Assembly: GCA_900239685.1 (NCBI GenBank)
Contig: OENT01000310.1
Location: 1 to 64,000 of the forward strand
Direction: 5' to 3'
DNA length: 64,000 nt
Source of the DNA: Rotaria macrura
Taxonomy: Eukaryota > Rotifera > Eurotatoria > Philodinida > Philodinidae
Position numbers and translations under genes: made by a program. The notes under the pieces are model-generated. The model was given only the letters and a program-made list of their open reading frames with translations, searched no databases and was not told the DNA's origin. Every line of letters starts with the position of its first letter. The first letter of the stretch is position 1. Positions 50,515 to 61,549 of the stretch are shown one piece after another.

Positions 50515-51634
50515 TTAAGTGACAAAACGATAGGTTATATAACGACCGGCAGTTTCTGATGTTCGAGTAATTCGTACTACCTACAAAAATATAGGCATAA
50601 GAAGAATAGTTCATACAAAGTTTGACTCACTTGTCCACGAATTAAACCAAAATAACGGGCAACAGGATCACTGGATTGAATTCGTGGTAATTGACTTTCC
50701 TTAACTCGACTTTAACGATAACATGTAAACGAAAGGAAGAAAAACAGAATTTTAAGACAAAAAAAACTTCTTACTATCGTTGCAATAATTCTTGTTTTTC
50801 TTCTGTCGTTAAGATGACGTGTTGTGGAACAAGCTAAAGAAAATTGTCTGTCACAAAATATTAACTCAATTTTATTTAGTAGATGATCCATCTGTTGATG
50901 TTAAATTTTAATATCAGAAGATAAAACATTCACTAAAGTATTTTGAAACATTCATTATGGAACGATCGTTAATCGAATAGTGACGCAAAAAAAAAACTAA
51001 TTGATCTTTGTAGAACTCTTACATTATGTTCGGTAATATTCACCAATAATTCACTTTCGAGAAAGATTTGAAATTGTACTTTATTAGTTTCTAATCCATT
51101 TACGATGAGCTATCATAAAAAGAAAATGTTCTCGTTTTATTTCAATTTAAGAATGAAAAGATGGAAGAAGAAATTCACATCACGAGCAGCTGGTGATATC
51201 CCTTTTTGGACAATAAGTATTGTACTTGTTACATGTTCCTCCTTCATTCTATTGCAATATTCTTTTATTTCGCTTACACCAACTTTTTCTTTATCCGAAA
51301 ATCGTGCAACTAATGTGTTCGTCGGATCATCATTATGTGCAACTAAAATATTCAAATGTGATCGTCCTGGTTTGCCTTCACTGGAAAATATGTCAAGTAA
51401 ATATTTTCCATTAAAGAAAAAAAAAAGAAACAAACCTCGGCTTATCACCAAACGTATCTTTGAATTGATCCAATGTTTGATCAAGTTCATCCTGACTTAC
51501 GAGATATCCACGATCATGACACATCTTAAATTAGAAAAATGATTGAACTTCATAGAAGGTACGTTGAATTTTGTTACTTGTAAAACTGTTCGTCGAAGGC
51601 GCCACAAACTATACGTTAAAGCTTGATCATCCAT
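50515..51634 (-). CDS. POLR2E: RNA polymerase I/II/III shared subunit RPABC1 (RPB5)
   Basis: Seven exons: 51634-51578, 51524-51436, 51380-51179, 51109-51023, 50833-50775, 50709-50631, 50580-50515; 639 nt, 212 residues (human 210). Landmarks: [121 protein letters not shown]. Both the N-terminal jaw domain and the conserved C-terminal assembly domain are complete. It is a core subunit of all three nuclear RNA polymerases. An acceptor-like TGCCTAG lies 8 bp before the ATG. It is the first of five minus-strand genes with short gaps and sits head-to-head with the unknown gene at 51913, the two ATGs 278 bp apart. Confidence 0.95.
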
Positions 51635-51912
51635 TCCGTTATCTAGGCAGAAAAATAATTATATATTATTCTCAATCAAATTTCATCGAAAACTGATTTC
51701 TAAACCTTTTGTAAGAATTTTTACGACTAAACATCCTCTGATATGATTGGATATTTTCATTGACGAATAAATGACTTCCAAAGTCTTATCTAGCGACACT
51801 TCCACAACTATTTTTATTTTATTCAATGCTCGGAACTATATGCTAGATTACACGTGACTTGTTACATGCAAAAGTTTGCTTTGGTTTAATTATTTTCTAT
51901 CTCTCATTTCAG
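51635..51912. promoter_or_regulatory. Divergent promoter region, POLR2E and unknown gene
   Basis: 278 bp between two opposite start codons. AT-rich, without obvious TATA box. Both genes have a 3' splice site next to the ATG (TGCCTAG on the minus strand, CATTTCAG on the plus strand). Confidence 0.45.
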
Positions 51913-53027
51913 ATGACGACTTCAAGTATAAGAAATTTTCCGCTATTGAATGAAATTGATGAACAAAACAATGCAGATAATATTGACTGGAACACAAACG
52001 CTTTTCAAACATTACTCGTTCGTTTTTAATATTAACTATATTGTAAAGATAGACATTTTTCTGTTTAACAGACGTCAAATTTACCACCAACAACAATATT
52101 TTACTATGCTATTGATGTTGGTTTACGAAGACTAGAAAGCAGTTTATACGAAACCTATTGGGATGCTACTGCTGATGCATTAAATGAGTAATGAAGACTT
52201 ATTTTTTTCTCAGGCAATACATGGATATATCTGTTGATTTATTTTTAGTTTATCTGATTATTTGTTTCGTAGCTCATCCAGTAATGATATTGATCCATAT
52301 TTATATGAAGCCAAATGTCAATTATTAATGTATGCATCGATTGCAATAATCAAACTACATACTATTGTATACGTCGAATTTGATATATTTCTCGTTATGT
52401 GTATTTGTCATTTGCAATTTTTCTAGAGACGTCGATCAACCAATGAAGCTAAAATGGCTTGTGCAACAGTATGTTTATTATTATTAGAACAGAGTAAATC
52501 ATATGAAACTCTATTGGTGAAAAATCAATATTCATCATGTATACATGCGATGCGTTGTCGTTATTTAAAACGAATATTTATTATCGGTAAATCATATTAA
52601 AATTAAATACATGCATTAGAAATTGTTTTTTTTTGTACTTTCTGTTGTTTGTTTTTTGTTTAGGACAATGGTTATCAACTTTATCAAAAGCACACTTAAA
52701 TGATATACAATCGAATCATGAACAACATGTATATAGATTTTCCGTGAGCACTAAAATTCATTTTACGTGTACAATTTTTTTCAGATTGAAACAATGCTTG
52801 ATCATCTATTTCCATCGGTGTTCTTAAGAGAAAAGATTAATGGATTTATTGATAATAGTTTGTTATGTAATCTTACTGGTGAAGATGATGTACCTGATAA
52901 TGAAATTACATCAAATGGTTTTGTATTTATTCGACGTTTCCCGAAATTCAATGAAAAAAATATTGAAAAACATAGTGATCTGATGCATATGGGACTTGTG
53001 AATACGTTAAATCAATGTATGCTATAG
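51913..53027 (+). CDS. Unknown conserved-looking protein, 260 residues
   Basis: Exons 51913-52017, 52072-52187, 52273-52366, 52427-52586, 52664-52728, 52785-53027; 783 nt. All six exons have GT..AG borders, introns of 54-85 bp and matching phases, so the gene is very likely real. No domain recognised. Visible: an acidic N-terminus (NFPLLNEIDEQNNADNIDWN), a helical middle (YYAIDVGLRRLESSLYETYW, YLYEAKCQLLMYASIAIIKL, NEAKMACATVCLLLLEQSKS), and a C-terminus LREKINGFIDNSLLCNLTGE ... GFVFIRRFPKFNE. No signal peptide and no convincing membrane helix. ATTTCAG abuts the ATG. It shares a divergent promoter region with POLR2E, which hints at a housekeeping role (inference). A homology search with the joined protein would be needed to name it. 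Confidence 0.75.
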
Positions 53028-54553
53028 GGAAAAGAAAACAAAAAATTAATTCATATAGGCATGATTATTCGTAATTGATCGTTTCATTCATAGAGATCTC
53101 TATCAGATTAGGGCTATCATAGGATCGATTTCGTTGACATAAATAAAACCAACGATCGATAAATTATGATATTCTAAGAATCATTTGTATGCGCCAAAAT
53201 TACTATTGAGAATACGATAGAACAACAACTATTCATTGTCATTGGAAAATTTTTTCAGTAGATTTGCATTAAATAATCGAACGAGAAAAGAATTAAGATT
53301 CGTGAGTTAATGAAGTAAGTGTATACAAACTAGAACCTCTCAAGGTTAGTTCTGAAAATTGTTAGATATCCTAGAATTGAGATTGCACTTATCAATGACA
53401 ACTAATGATCTACGGTTTACATCAGTCAAAAGAAAATAACTTCAATTTCATTCCTATTTTAAAAATCACTACCTTCACAAAGACATTCATTAAATAAAAG
53501 CATGAAGATCACGTGTATCGCTTCAATGTTGACTTCACTTCGATAAGAGTCGCAATAAAGCCCTTCGAATTGGTAATTCAAATTCAAAGCACAATTTAGA
53601 TGATCATCATCTTATATGTTCATCTTGAGCATACGAGATTAATTATGTATGTGATGGGTTGTTTCAACGCATGCTTTTGACGTACAAGAAAATATCTAAC
53701 ATCAAATCAAAATCTCCTTGAAATAAAACACAGTGAGCAAAGCCTTTGTTGTTATGTATATAGGATAGATTTTGAAAAACAATATGTCAGAATATTTTCT
53801 ATCTCGATTTCTATTAGCCATGCTTTACCATATTACCAAGCTGCTATTCGTCACTGTTAAATTTTGACATAATTATAATTCAAAAAACTTTATTGACTTA
53901 AGAAAAGAGGATGATCTTTTATTTTTGTATTGCGTTGTCACATAGTTAACAGAATAAAATACAAAAAAAAAATTAAATTTAATCAAACTAACTTCTTATA
54001 AAATTTTCAATTAAACCTATTACGATAAAATTGAGACGTTGTTTGACAATAAGTAAAGAAACACGTTGAATGATTAGTTAAGCATTTCAAGACATAAATC
54101 GTTTTTGTGACTTGACATTTTATAATTAGTTAGATCTTAATGAAAGGTGAGGGCTGTAAAATATTTGCCCCTTTGTATTTCCCTTCATCTTGAATGTTGA
54201 ACATGAAGACTCCAACAATTTATATGATTGATGTCAAAGAAATTCATTTTTTTTATGTTAGAAGGAGAACCACGTGTAGACATGAAATTTAATTCATACT
54301 GTATCGAGTCCAAAATGATTTGTCAAATAGGTCAGATGAATAAATATTGAATTATTTATATAAAAATGAATTTATAAATAAGAACTGTCAAAAAGCGTCT
54401 CGACAAGTAAACATTTCATCAATATTAAGGTTTAAATTGAAATCATTGCTTTTTCGCTCTTGTTGAATTTCTTTTGAATTCGATGAAGTCTTATTTTTAG
54501 TGAATAAAAATTGTACTCGAAAATTAATATGTAGTATATGGACACTATGTTGT
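53028..54553. other. Intergenic stretch, no gene seen
   Basis: 1.5 kb. An AATAAA near 53142 may end the upstream gene. Otherwise AT-rich without coding signal. Confidence 0.45.
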
Positions 54554-55818
54554 ATGATAGAAGCTGATAGGGTGTCACTTACAGGTAAGCTAAATATTCA
54601 ATTTGAATAATTATATAATGAACTTTCCAAAACTATTCTTGTCTAGTTCTGAATCGCTGTATAACGCGTGAACATTTTTCTACTGTGCCCATCGATTTCG
54701 AACACAAACCGATCACCATAGAGTCATTAAATGAACGAGATATTATTGTAATTGAGCAACAAAAAAAGACATCGATTTCATTGTTAAACATTACTTTGCA
54801 TTGTTCATCTAGGTTTTTCTTCTCTTATGTGCACAACAAAATGTTTGTTTTTACGGTGAAGATTCAACATTACATCCATATTTACTATATTCAATATCTC
54901 ATTTATGTACACAACTTCAAAAGTCTTGGTGGCAAACAGCTATTGAGAAAACGTAAAGAGTATACGATAAGTGTTCATAATCAATTTGAATTTGAATTTG
55001 TAGTCCATGTTCGGATTTTCTCAATCATCTTGCAACCATTCGTCTTGATGATGAAAGAGTCAATCAATATCCGCCTAAAGTTATTCTACTTAAAACTGCT
55101 AAAATACTTTTTAAAACAGTGAGAAAGAAAAAGATTTTCATTTGTCGAAATATAAATAACGTTGTATTTTAAGGCACAGACTGAATATGAACGACAATCT
55201 AACCATTCAGCATTATTATATGAACAGTATGCTATTCAATATTTTCAAACAGCCAAAATGACTATAAAGAATCAGTAAGACAAGGCAACATTTTCAATGG
55301 AAAGAAAAAGAAATGATACCTGTGAATATTGTAGGGAAAGCAATGATTCGTGTAAAAATACACACAGTAAATCATTTTTCTGTTATCCTCAAAAATCAAT
55401 CCATGATATCAAAGAAGAGACCAAGAAATTTATTGAACAATTAATCGAAGATTGTAAAAAACTATCTCGACAATGTGATGAATTAAAAGTAAGTGTTTGC
55501 TTTAGTATTTATCTCATAGTGATGACATAACTGAACTTGTAGTTACTTCAAGAGCCAGAACCACCTATGACATCAAATTTAATCGAAGAAAGCACAGGTA
55601 TTCACAACACACAAACAAATTGTGATATTTCGAAGATCAGTTTCTTCTTACATTATTTAGATTTTCATATATCATCTATTCTGAGTCGGACTCATATTGA
55701 AGTGGAAGAAAAGCAATCATCGGTACGTAAGACAATTTTAATATTTTTGAAACTATGTTAAAATGACTGATCACTGTATTGAATTCAGAGCTACCTTTTC
55801 CAGCCCAAGACGTATTAG
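54554..55818 (+). CDS. Unknown multi-exon protein, 262 residues
   Basis: Nine small exons: 54554-54584, 54647-54747, 54813-54952, 55004-55118, 55174-55274, 55335-55488, 55543-55597, 55661-55722, 55789-55818; 789 nt. Every junction is GT..AG, every intron is 51-66 bp and all phases close, strong evidence for a real gene although no long frame exists. Not recognised. Sequence features: N-terminus MIEADRVSLTVLNRC, NVCFYGEDSTLHPYLLYSIS, QLQKSWWQTAIEKT, helical KTAQTEYERQSNHSALLYEQ, FQTAKMTIKNQ, coiled-coil-like IKEETKKFIEQLIEDCKKLS, Pro/Glu-rich LLQEPEPPMTSN, end SYLFQPKTY. No signal peptide. Poly(A) signal AATAAA near 55850. The first exon (31 nt, ATG 54554) is the weakest part. Function unknown. 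Confidence 0.7.
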
Positions 55819-56176
55819 ACAAAACAACCGAACATATTTAAAACTTGAATAAAAACCAATGTAATAGAATATAGTTTTAGCTATACGAGATATATTTTTA
55901 TCAAAAGCTACTAGTTACTCTCATAGTAGCATCCGAGAATATTTTAAAAATACAGTTCTAATAGATCTTTAGTTTTAACAAGTGTCAGCAGCTTTTACGT
56001 AATTTTTTCTGATTGCCGCTAGAAATATAGGCGATTAGTGACAAAAATCAAAGTTACATGATCTTTGATACAATCCAGATAATTGACATGAACAATGAAA
56101 CACGGAAACAACAGTCGTTTCGTACATTTAAATAATGTTCTTACATTAGTGTTTCAGAAAGTGATATCACTATCAA
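55819..56176. other. Intergenic stretch, no gene seen
   Basis: Region after the 262-residue gene and before the dispersed repeat at ~56177. A/T-rich, nothing recognised beyond the poly(A) signal. Confidence 0.4.
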
Positions 56177-56746
56177 TAAATATGAAAACCTCGGACTTAA
56201 GTCCGAGAGTTATGTGTACTTCAAAAAGGGAATGTGACAAATCAGTCATTCGAGAATGTGTACACGGAAGAAGTATCCTGGTAAACGTTTTTGGGAAACC
56301 CCAAAACTACTGATCATCTCAGACATATCTAGGCAATTTGGTTTCTGGATGCAGTTTTTGTGCATTTTCAGACCTTTTTCAGCCAATGTTTTGTTAAAAA
56401 GTGCAATTTGGTTCAAAACTAATATCAGATTCGAAATCAGCGTTAAAAACTGAGTCAATTTTTATACGTTGTGGATAATTCTGAGAAAAAAGTTTTTTCT
56501 GAAAAAATCCCTGTGCCCCACCTCAGGGATTGTTTGGTGAAAAATGACAATTTTTTCGATAACTCAGCCATTTCTTGCCGGATCCTTCTCATCTTCGAAC
56601 TCGACCTAGATATTGATGAGACAATTGTGTGCACAAAATTTCAGCTCAATCGAATGCATTTGTCAAGAGTTTTCGTGTAAACGGACGGACGGCCGGACAC
56701 ACTGACCTATTCTAGAGTATACTCATTTTTGACTACACAAAAACGA
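56177..56746 (+). repeat. Dispersed repeat R1, copy 1
   Basis: About 570 bp that recurs at 61550-61912 (5' part) and at 62547-62936 (3' part). Landmarks: the palindrome CTCGGACTTAAGTCCGAG near 56191, GAGAATGTGTACACGGAAGA, CATCTCAGACATATCTAGGC, a hairpin AATCCCTG...CAGGGATT (near 56506-56530), and the GC-rich GGACGGACGGCCGGACACAC near the 3' end. A frame of 69 codons (56471-56680) is shared with the other copy, but the pattern suits a noncoding repeat. Class unknown; no terminal inverted repeats found. Confidence 0.75.
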
Positions 56747-57287
56747 TGAATGAAGATGTTAGTTTCATCTTTTAAAATGCTCTAGATTTTCAAAGTCGTT
56801 GTTTTTAGCAGTTTGAAGACTATGGATATTTTTAGAAGAAACTAAAGGTAATAGCGAGGATGCCTAATTTTCTGTTTCTTTTTCTAATTCGAATACAGCA
56901 AAAAAGAGGCTATATTTTTTGGACTTGCTTCAAAAAGAATTCCATGGCATGTTCATCATTCTGCTTAGTTATTTTCGGATACACTTTATACCTAACTACC
57001 TCGTAAAAGTCCTGTTAAATCAACAACAGAAGATCTAGTCTTCATCATATTGTTTGTGATACTTGTTTCGTTTCAATAAAACGGCACAACTCTTTGCAAC
57101 AATGACTATGATTGTACTTTACAGCGAGCTAGAGTTACTCGCATCAAAATTTACATGTTTTGATTGGAGCGAATTACTTCAATGTTATTCTTTAGTTTTT
57201 CCGTTTCTCTGATAAGAATCATTCTTAGATGTGACACGAACTTGTATACACAATCGGAAGCGACAGCCGCTAGAAGACAAGAAAACT
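56747..57287. other. Intergenic stretch, no gene seen
   Basis: Between the repeat and the start of the 177-residue gene model. Nothing recognised; an upstream exon of that gene could lie here. Confidence 0.35.
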
Positions 57288-58243
57288 ATGTCAAAAAGGA
57301 TAATTAAGAAAGTGTCTAAACATGTTGTTGTCAATCGCAACAATAGATACAAATAGTTACTCTGATAAACATCATTGTGTAGCAGGAAGCGAAACGACAC
57401 ATATAAAAGCAAAATAACAAGAGAGGACTAGAACGTCTTGATACGGTAAAGAAATACAAGTACATAATAATCGATGATGAACTTGAAGAGAATAGTCACA
57501 TTGATTTCCCTGAAAATAAAACGCAACTAGAACCCGATTTGATTCGATCTCTAGTAAACGTATCGATTGGAATGGCATTGTAGTTCATTGTACCTACATT
57601 TAACACATTTCATGTTGCATTAAGTACGACAAGTTTTATTGTACAATTAATACTGTAGATAAAAAGTGAAATTTTGCGGATGAAAACTTTGAAATATGTT
57701 AATACATACTTTTGACATCGAAATTGCATGTAACTTGCATGAGTATATTGCTTGAATCATGAAGAATCAATAGTTCAATGTGACAATAGAGTTTTTCTTC
57801 ATATTTCATTTGACAGAATGTTGATTCAACGCTATTTGTCACATCCGCATCGAGTAAGAGTCGAGATGTGCATGTTCAAACAGTCGACGAGATAGTGTTA
57901 CCACCGGTTAACACAATGCCAACGGTTCAAGAAAATCTCGAAATCGTAGCTTCAACGTTACCACCATTTGTAGATATGATATTTTCTCACATGAATGGTG
58001 TGAATCAATGGATTAATAGATTTTATACAAGTAATGAAGGAATTCAAAATGATATTAATACAATACGAGTATGTAAACGGTTGGATGTTTCTAAACAGGA
58101 TTATTTGTTTATTTATCTATTTTGAAAAGGATCGTCTTGAAAATCTCAATCGAGCAACAAGTCAGATGATCTTTTCAAATGTTAAAATTCTACAACCGAA
58201 TTCAACCGAACTTGATGAAACTTGTTGTTCTTCACAAGAATGA
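57288..58243 (+). CDS. Unknown protein, about 177 residues (model partly uncertain)
   Basis: Proposed exons 57288-57311, 57410-57553, 57817-58068, 58130-58243; phases close (534 nt). The last two exons are solid: MPTVQENLEIVASTLPPFVD, MIFSHMNGVNQWINRFYTSN, NDINTIR / DRLENLNRATSQMIFSNVKI, ending ETCCSSQE. The exon at 57410 (RGLERLDTVKKYKYIIIDDE, NSHIDFPENKTQLEPDL) fits in phase. The 24-nt first exon (MSKRIIKK) is a guess, and the start could lie further upstream. The C-terminal half looks like a short amphipathic coiled coil, as in small scaffold subunits of vesicle or cytoskeletal complexes, but no family is recognised. Confidence 0.55.
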
Positions 58244-59456
58244 ATGAAAACTGCCTATTTTTCATATTCACACGCACGTATTTACATATATTTACGACGA
58301 TGCGTCTATGCATATTTGTCACCTATTTTCTATCTACATACATGTCGTTTTCCTTTTCTCTCATTATAAATATCACTTTTTTTCGAACATAAAAACGTAG
58401 CTTATACAAGATCGTATAAAAACAAAAGAACCTATCAGCATATAAAAGTAATGGCATGTGTTAAATCAGATGATTTCTAAGCAATATATTTCACACTCAC
58501 TTAGATTGTTTCTCAAAGTTTTAGCATGATATTGCACAATAATTGTACTTGTTCAGAACATGCATTATTCAGAGACGCAGTTTAAGATTGTGAAATTCAT
58601 TGTTTTCAATTATTGTAGTTTTATAAGTTCATCAAATGGAGAGAATTTATTCTACTTCGCGTGTCATTCGAAAATAACTTGAACAAGTGCCGATGTCGAA
58701 AGAACGTTTGCCATTGAAAACACTACAAAAATCATGGCTTTTATTCGAATAAACAGAAAGAAAGTGGTTTTGACCAAATAAAAATCGATGGACTTGAAAC
58801 AGTTTTTTCGAAAGAATATTCTTTATGACGAGTTTCCTATAAGTGTAATAATTCTTTTTTTCAACTAATTAGTTTATCTTATTTATCCGTGCCGTACGTT
58901 TGGTCATTGCCTAATCGTCCAGTAGGTTACTGTATCTGCAATTCAGAATTTCTAATCCCCATTGAGTAAAGATATGGTTATGGATTTACTAATTTTCTAA
59001 GATATTTTGTCGTCCTCGAGAAGGTTTATAGAACGTTTGAAGTAATTGAAACAAAGCCATCTCTACTAAATTTGGAATCCTGCTGTTTTCTCAAATATGT
59101 ATAGTTAAATTCGATATATTCTGAACCCTTGAACATTCCATTGCTGATCATCTGATTTTCAAATAATGCTGTAGTATTCGAGAACAATTAAATACTTGAT
59201 TTCATCAAGATTGTTTTATTTTACAAATCGTCATGGAGAGCCTACTCCTTTTTTCCGTATGTTGGCAAGGCTGGGAAACGATGACGACGTATGATTTATG
59301 ATTTAAAGATATAATTTTTTGTCTATATCATTCTCTTTTTCAAGCCTCTATGACACGTTAGTATAAAATTTAATCTTATCAAAATAGAGCATTGATAAAG
59401 CAAATATTGATGCAATTGTGATATTTCTTTTCATTGCTTGTGTTCTTTTGTTCAAG
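58244..59456. other. Intergenic stretch, no gene seen
   Basis: 1.2 kb, AT-rich, without recognisable features. Upstream region of the DUF1349 gene. Confidence 0.45.
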
Positions 59457-60035
59457 ATGAGTTTTACATGGCATACCGAGCCTAAGAAATGGTCAATCGA
59501 AGCGTCGACCATTAACGTTCATACAGATGCTAAAACTGACTTTTGGCGCAAGACACATTATGGTTTTGAACGAGACAATGGCCATTTTTATTATCGTTCA
59601 TTTTCAGGCGATCAATCTATAACAGCAACAGTCAATGTTCGAGGAAAATATACAACACTGTATGATCAAGGTGGCTTGATGTTACGTATCGATGAAAAAA
59701 ATTGGATTAAATGTGGTGTTGAATATGTGGATGGAAATCAATTTGCTAGTGTAGTAGTTACCGTTAATGGATGGTCCGATTGGAGTATTGTTCCAATAAG
59801 TTCACCTGATGTATTAAAATTACGTGTTAAACGTGAAAAAGAAGCCGTACATATCGAATATGCTGAAAATGAAAATGGGGAATTTAAAATGATGAGATTA
59901 GCTTATTTCCCATTAGTAGACAAAGCACAATCATTAATGGTTGGAATTATGTGTGCTTCACCTGATGAAAATACACAAGGATTCGATGTACAATTTGAAG
60001 AATTAAATATTATTCAACATGATGAAAAGGATTAG
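59457..60035 (+). CDS. DUF1349 family protein (concanavalin-like fold, YurL type)
   Basis: Intronless, ATG 59457 to TAG 60035, 192 residues, matching the whole length of the DUF1349 family. Family hallmarks: FTWHTEPKKWSIE, DAKTDFWRKTHYGFERDNGH, TLYDQGGLMLRIDEKNWIKC, GVEYVDGNQFASVVVTVNGW, SDWSIVPI. Members are common in bacteria and fungi and have a beta-sandwich lectin/glucanase-like fold; the yeast relative Ree1 is linked to enolase regulation, but the biochemical activity is not established. The lack of introns next to intron-dense genes, and a family mostly outside animals, suggest horizontal acquisition, which is well documented in bdelloid rotifers. The frame extends upstream without an ATG; TTGTTCAAG just before the ATG resembles a 3' splice site, so the gene appears adapted to host splicing. 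Poly(A) signal at 60061. Confidence 0.85.
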   Translation: MSFTWHTEPKKWSIEASTINVHTDAKTDFWRKTHYGFERDNGHFYYRSFSGDQSITATVNVRGKYTTLYDQGGLMLRIDEKNWIKCGVEYVDGNQFASVVVTVNGWSDWSIVPISSPDVLKLRVKREKEAVHIEYAENENGEFKMMRLAYFPLVDKAQSLMVGIMCASPDENTQGFDVQFEELNIIQHDEKD

Positions 60036-60060
60036 TTATAATTCGATTCGATTTTTTAAA

Positions 60061-60066
60061 AATAAA
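60061..60066 (+). terminator. Poly(A) signal of DUF1349 gene
   Basis: AATAAA 26 bp after the stop codon. Confidence 0.6.
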
Positions 60067-60805
60067 ACTAAAATCAGAGATTCAAAATAATCATATCGGG
60101 AATCGTTTGTTTTTTCTTGAAAACATTTAAGTCATAGTAAATCGATGTTTTAACACTAAAGATTCTGCACTGACATCATCATCACTATCAAGACCAAAAG
60201 ACGTGTATCTAAATAGATACGTATCGAGACTGAAAATGAAGTCTTGCAAACTCTCCATAAAACAAATGGTTAATCGTGAAATCGAAAGATCCGAAACGTT
60301 TTCGAAGTAGTTGATGTTTTACAACAAAATTTATACTACAGTACAAGAGATTGGCGAGAGTTGTACAACGAATGGTTTAAAATTTGAATTACAGTTTTAA
60401 GAAAATCTATAGAAGGACTGAGATCAAGAGTCTCTAGTTCAATTGAGAATTTTTCGTACAACTTCCATAAATATTGAAACATTGCTCTACAGATACTTCA
60501 CCAATTGATCATCTGGAAGACAAATATTTACTTTACACAAATACATCTTGAACAACTGTGTACCTAGTTACACATAATGCGAGTATCTTCAATACAAAAC
60601 AAAACAAAGAAATACGAGCTGCATAACTAATATCTAATTTCACTACGAAGAGTCAAAGATCCATCGTCATGCTTGTATGAATTAAGACACGTGAAGAATG
60701 ACAATTGTGCTTTCAATCTACAAATACGATTAAATGGTTTATATAAGAGGCTCAGTTATCAACAACGATAGTGACTTGTTTCCAGAAGAAGAAAAACAAA
60801 CAGAA
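60067..60805. other. Intergenic stretch, no gene seen
   Basis: About 740 bp. A possible TATA-like TATATAAGAG near 60738 lies about 65 bp before the ATG of the secreted-protein pseudogene. Nothing else recognised. Confidence 0.4.
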
Positions 60806-61531
60806 ATGCATCTTTTACTAATATTAATCTTTTCGTTTTTGAATTTTATCAACTGTCAAACAACATCACCTCTATGAGTAAATTACTTCAAATATCAATG
60901 GATCATGACACATGTGTATGATAATACTCAATCGCCTCCATACAGTACGATACCAGTTGTAAATACAACCATAGGACGTGGTCGAACCTATTATGATTGG
61001 TCAATTCCAACTATGATTGAGTATTACTATGATATTTGGATTCTAATTTTTGAAGCAGCCAGTAATAATTTTACGTGTAATTTCTTGAATGTCAATGGAA
61101 CTACTTATCTTTTTGTACCAGATCCAAGAGCAACAAGTCGACCATCTGGGTGCATTTATCAAAAAATATCGAGTCCATCAGAACCAGATTTCATATAAAA
61201 AGAAGCTGGAATTAAGTATAATGGTTCAGGTGTATTTTATACGGAACCTGTTATTTGGTGGATTCACGATGATCCAGAGGATCTAGCTAGTCCATTTGGT
61301 TATTCATTCTTTGAAAATACATGTTAATTATCATCAGTAACTGAAAAAATGATGTGTGTACCATCGCAATTCTTTTTCCGAGCTACCGCCGGTTTTGCTA
61401 GTCAATTTTTTGATGATTATTAAGTTGAGAAAAATGATCCTGTTGTCTTTAAAATACCTGACTCATGTCATAATGCTCAAGAATACGATGTTTACTATAC
61501 TTACCTAAAATGTATTGAAAGTCAAGTTTAA
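60806..61531 (+). pseudogene. Secreted protein pseudogene, four in-frame stops, ependymin-like look
   Basis: From ATG 60806 a single frame runs 242 codons to TAA 61529-61531 without any frameshift, but it is broken by TGA at 60875-60877 and by three TAA codons (61196-61198, 61325-61327, 61421-61423). It starts with a signal peptide (MHLLLILIFSFLNFINCQ). Later segments look like a folded secreted protein with paired cysteines: NNFTCNFLNVNGTTYLFVPD, RPSGCIYQKI, GSGVFYTEPVIWWIHDDPED, KMMCVPSQFFFRAT, KIPDSCHNAQEYDVYYTYLK. The cysteine pattern recalls ependymin-related proteins, but this is a weak resemblance. The coding-like composition after each stop argues for recent inactivation. AATAAA follows at ~61539, so the 3' end is intact. 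Confidence 0.7.
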
Positions 61532-61549
61532 TTTTTAATAAAAAATAAA

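Noticed and set aside
51105-51542. 145-codon plus-strand frame
   Set aside because: Antisense shadow of POLR2E exons 2-4, which are certain.
56471-56680. 69-codon frame conserved in R1 copies (also 62659-62868)
   Set aside because: Sits across the hairpin of the repeat; similarity reflects common descent of the copies and there is no evidence of selection on the protein.
60806-61531. Ciliate-type genetic code as explanation of the stops
   Set aside because: TAA as Gln would explain three stops, but TGA also interrupts the frame and the surrounding genes use the standard code; a pseudogene is simpler.
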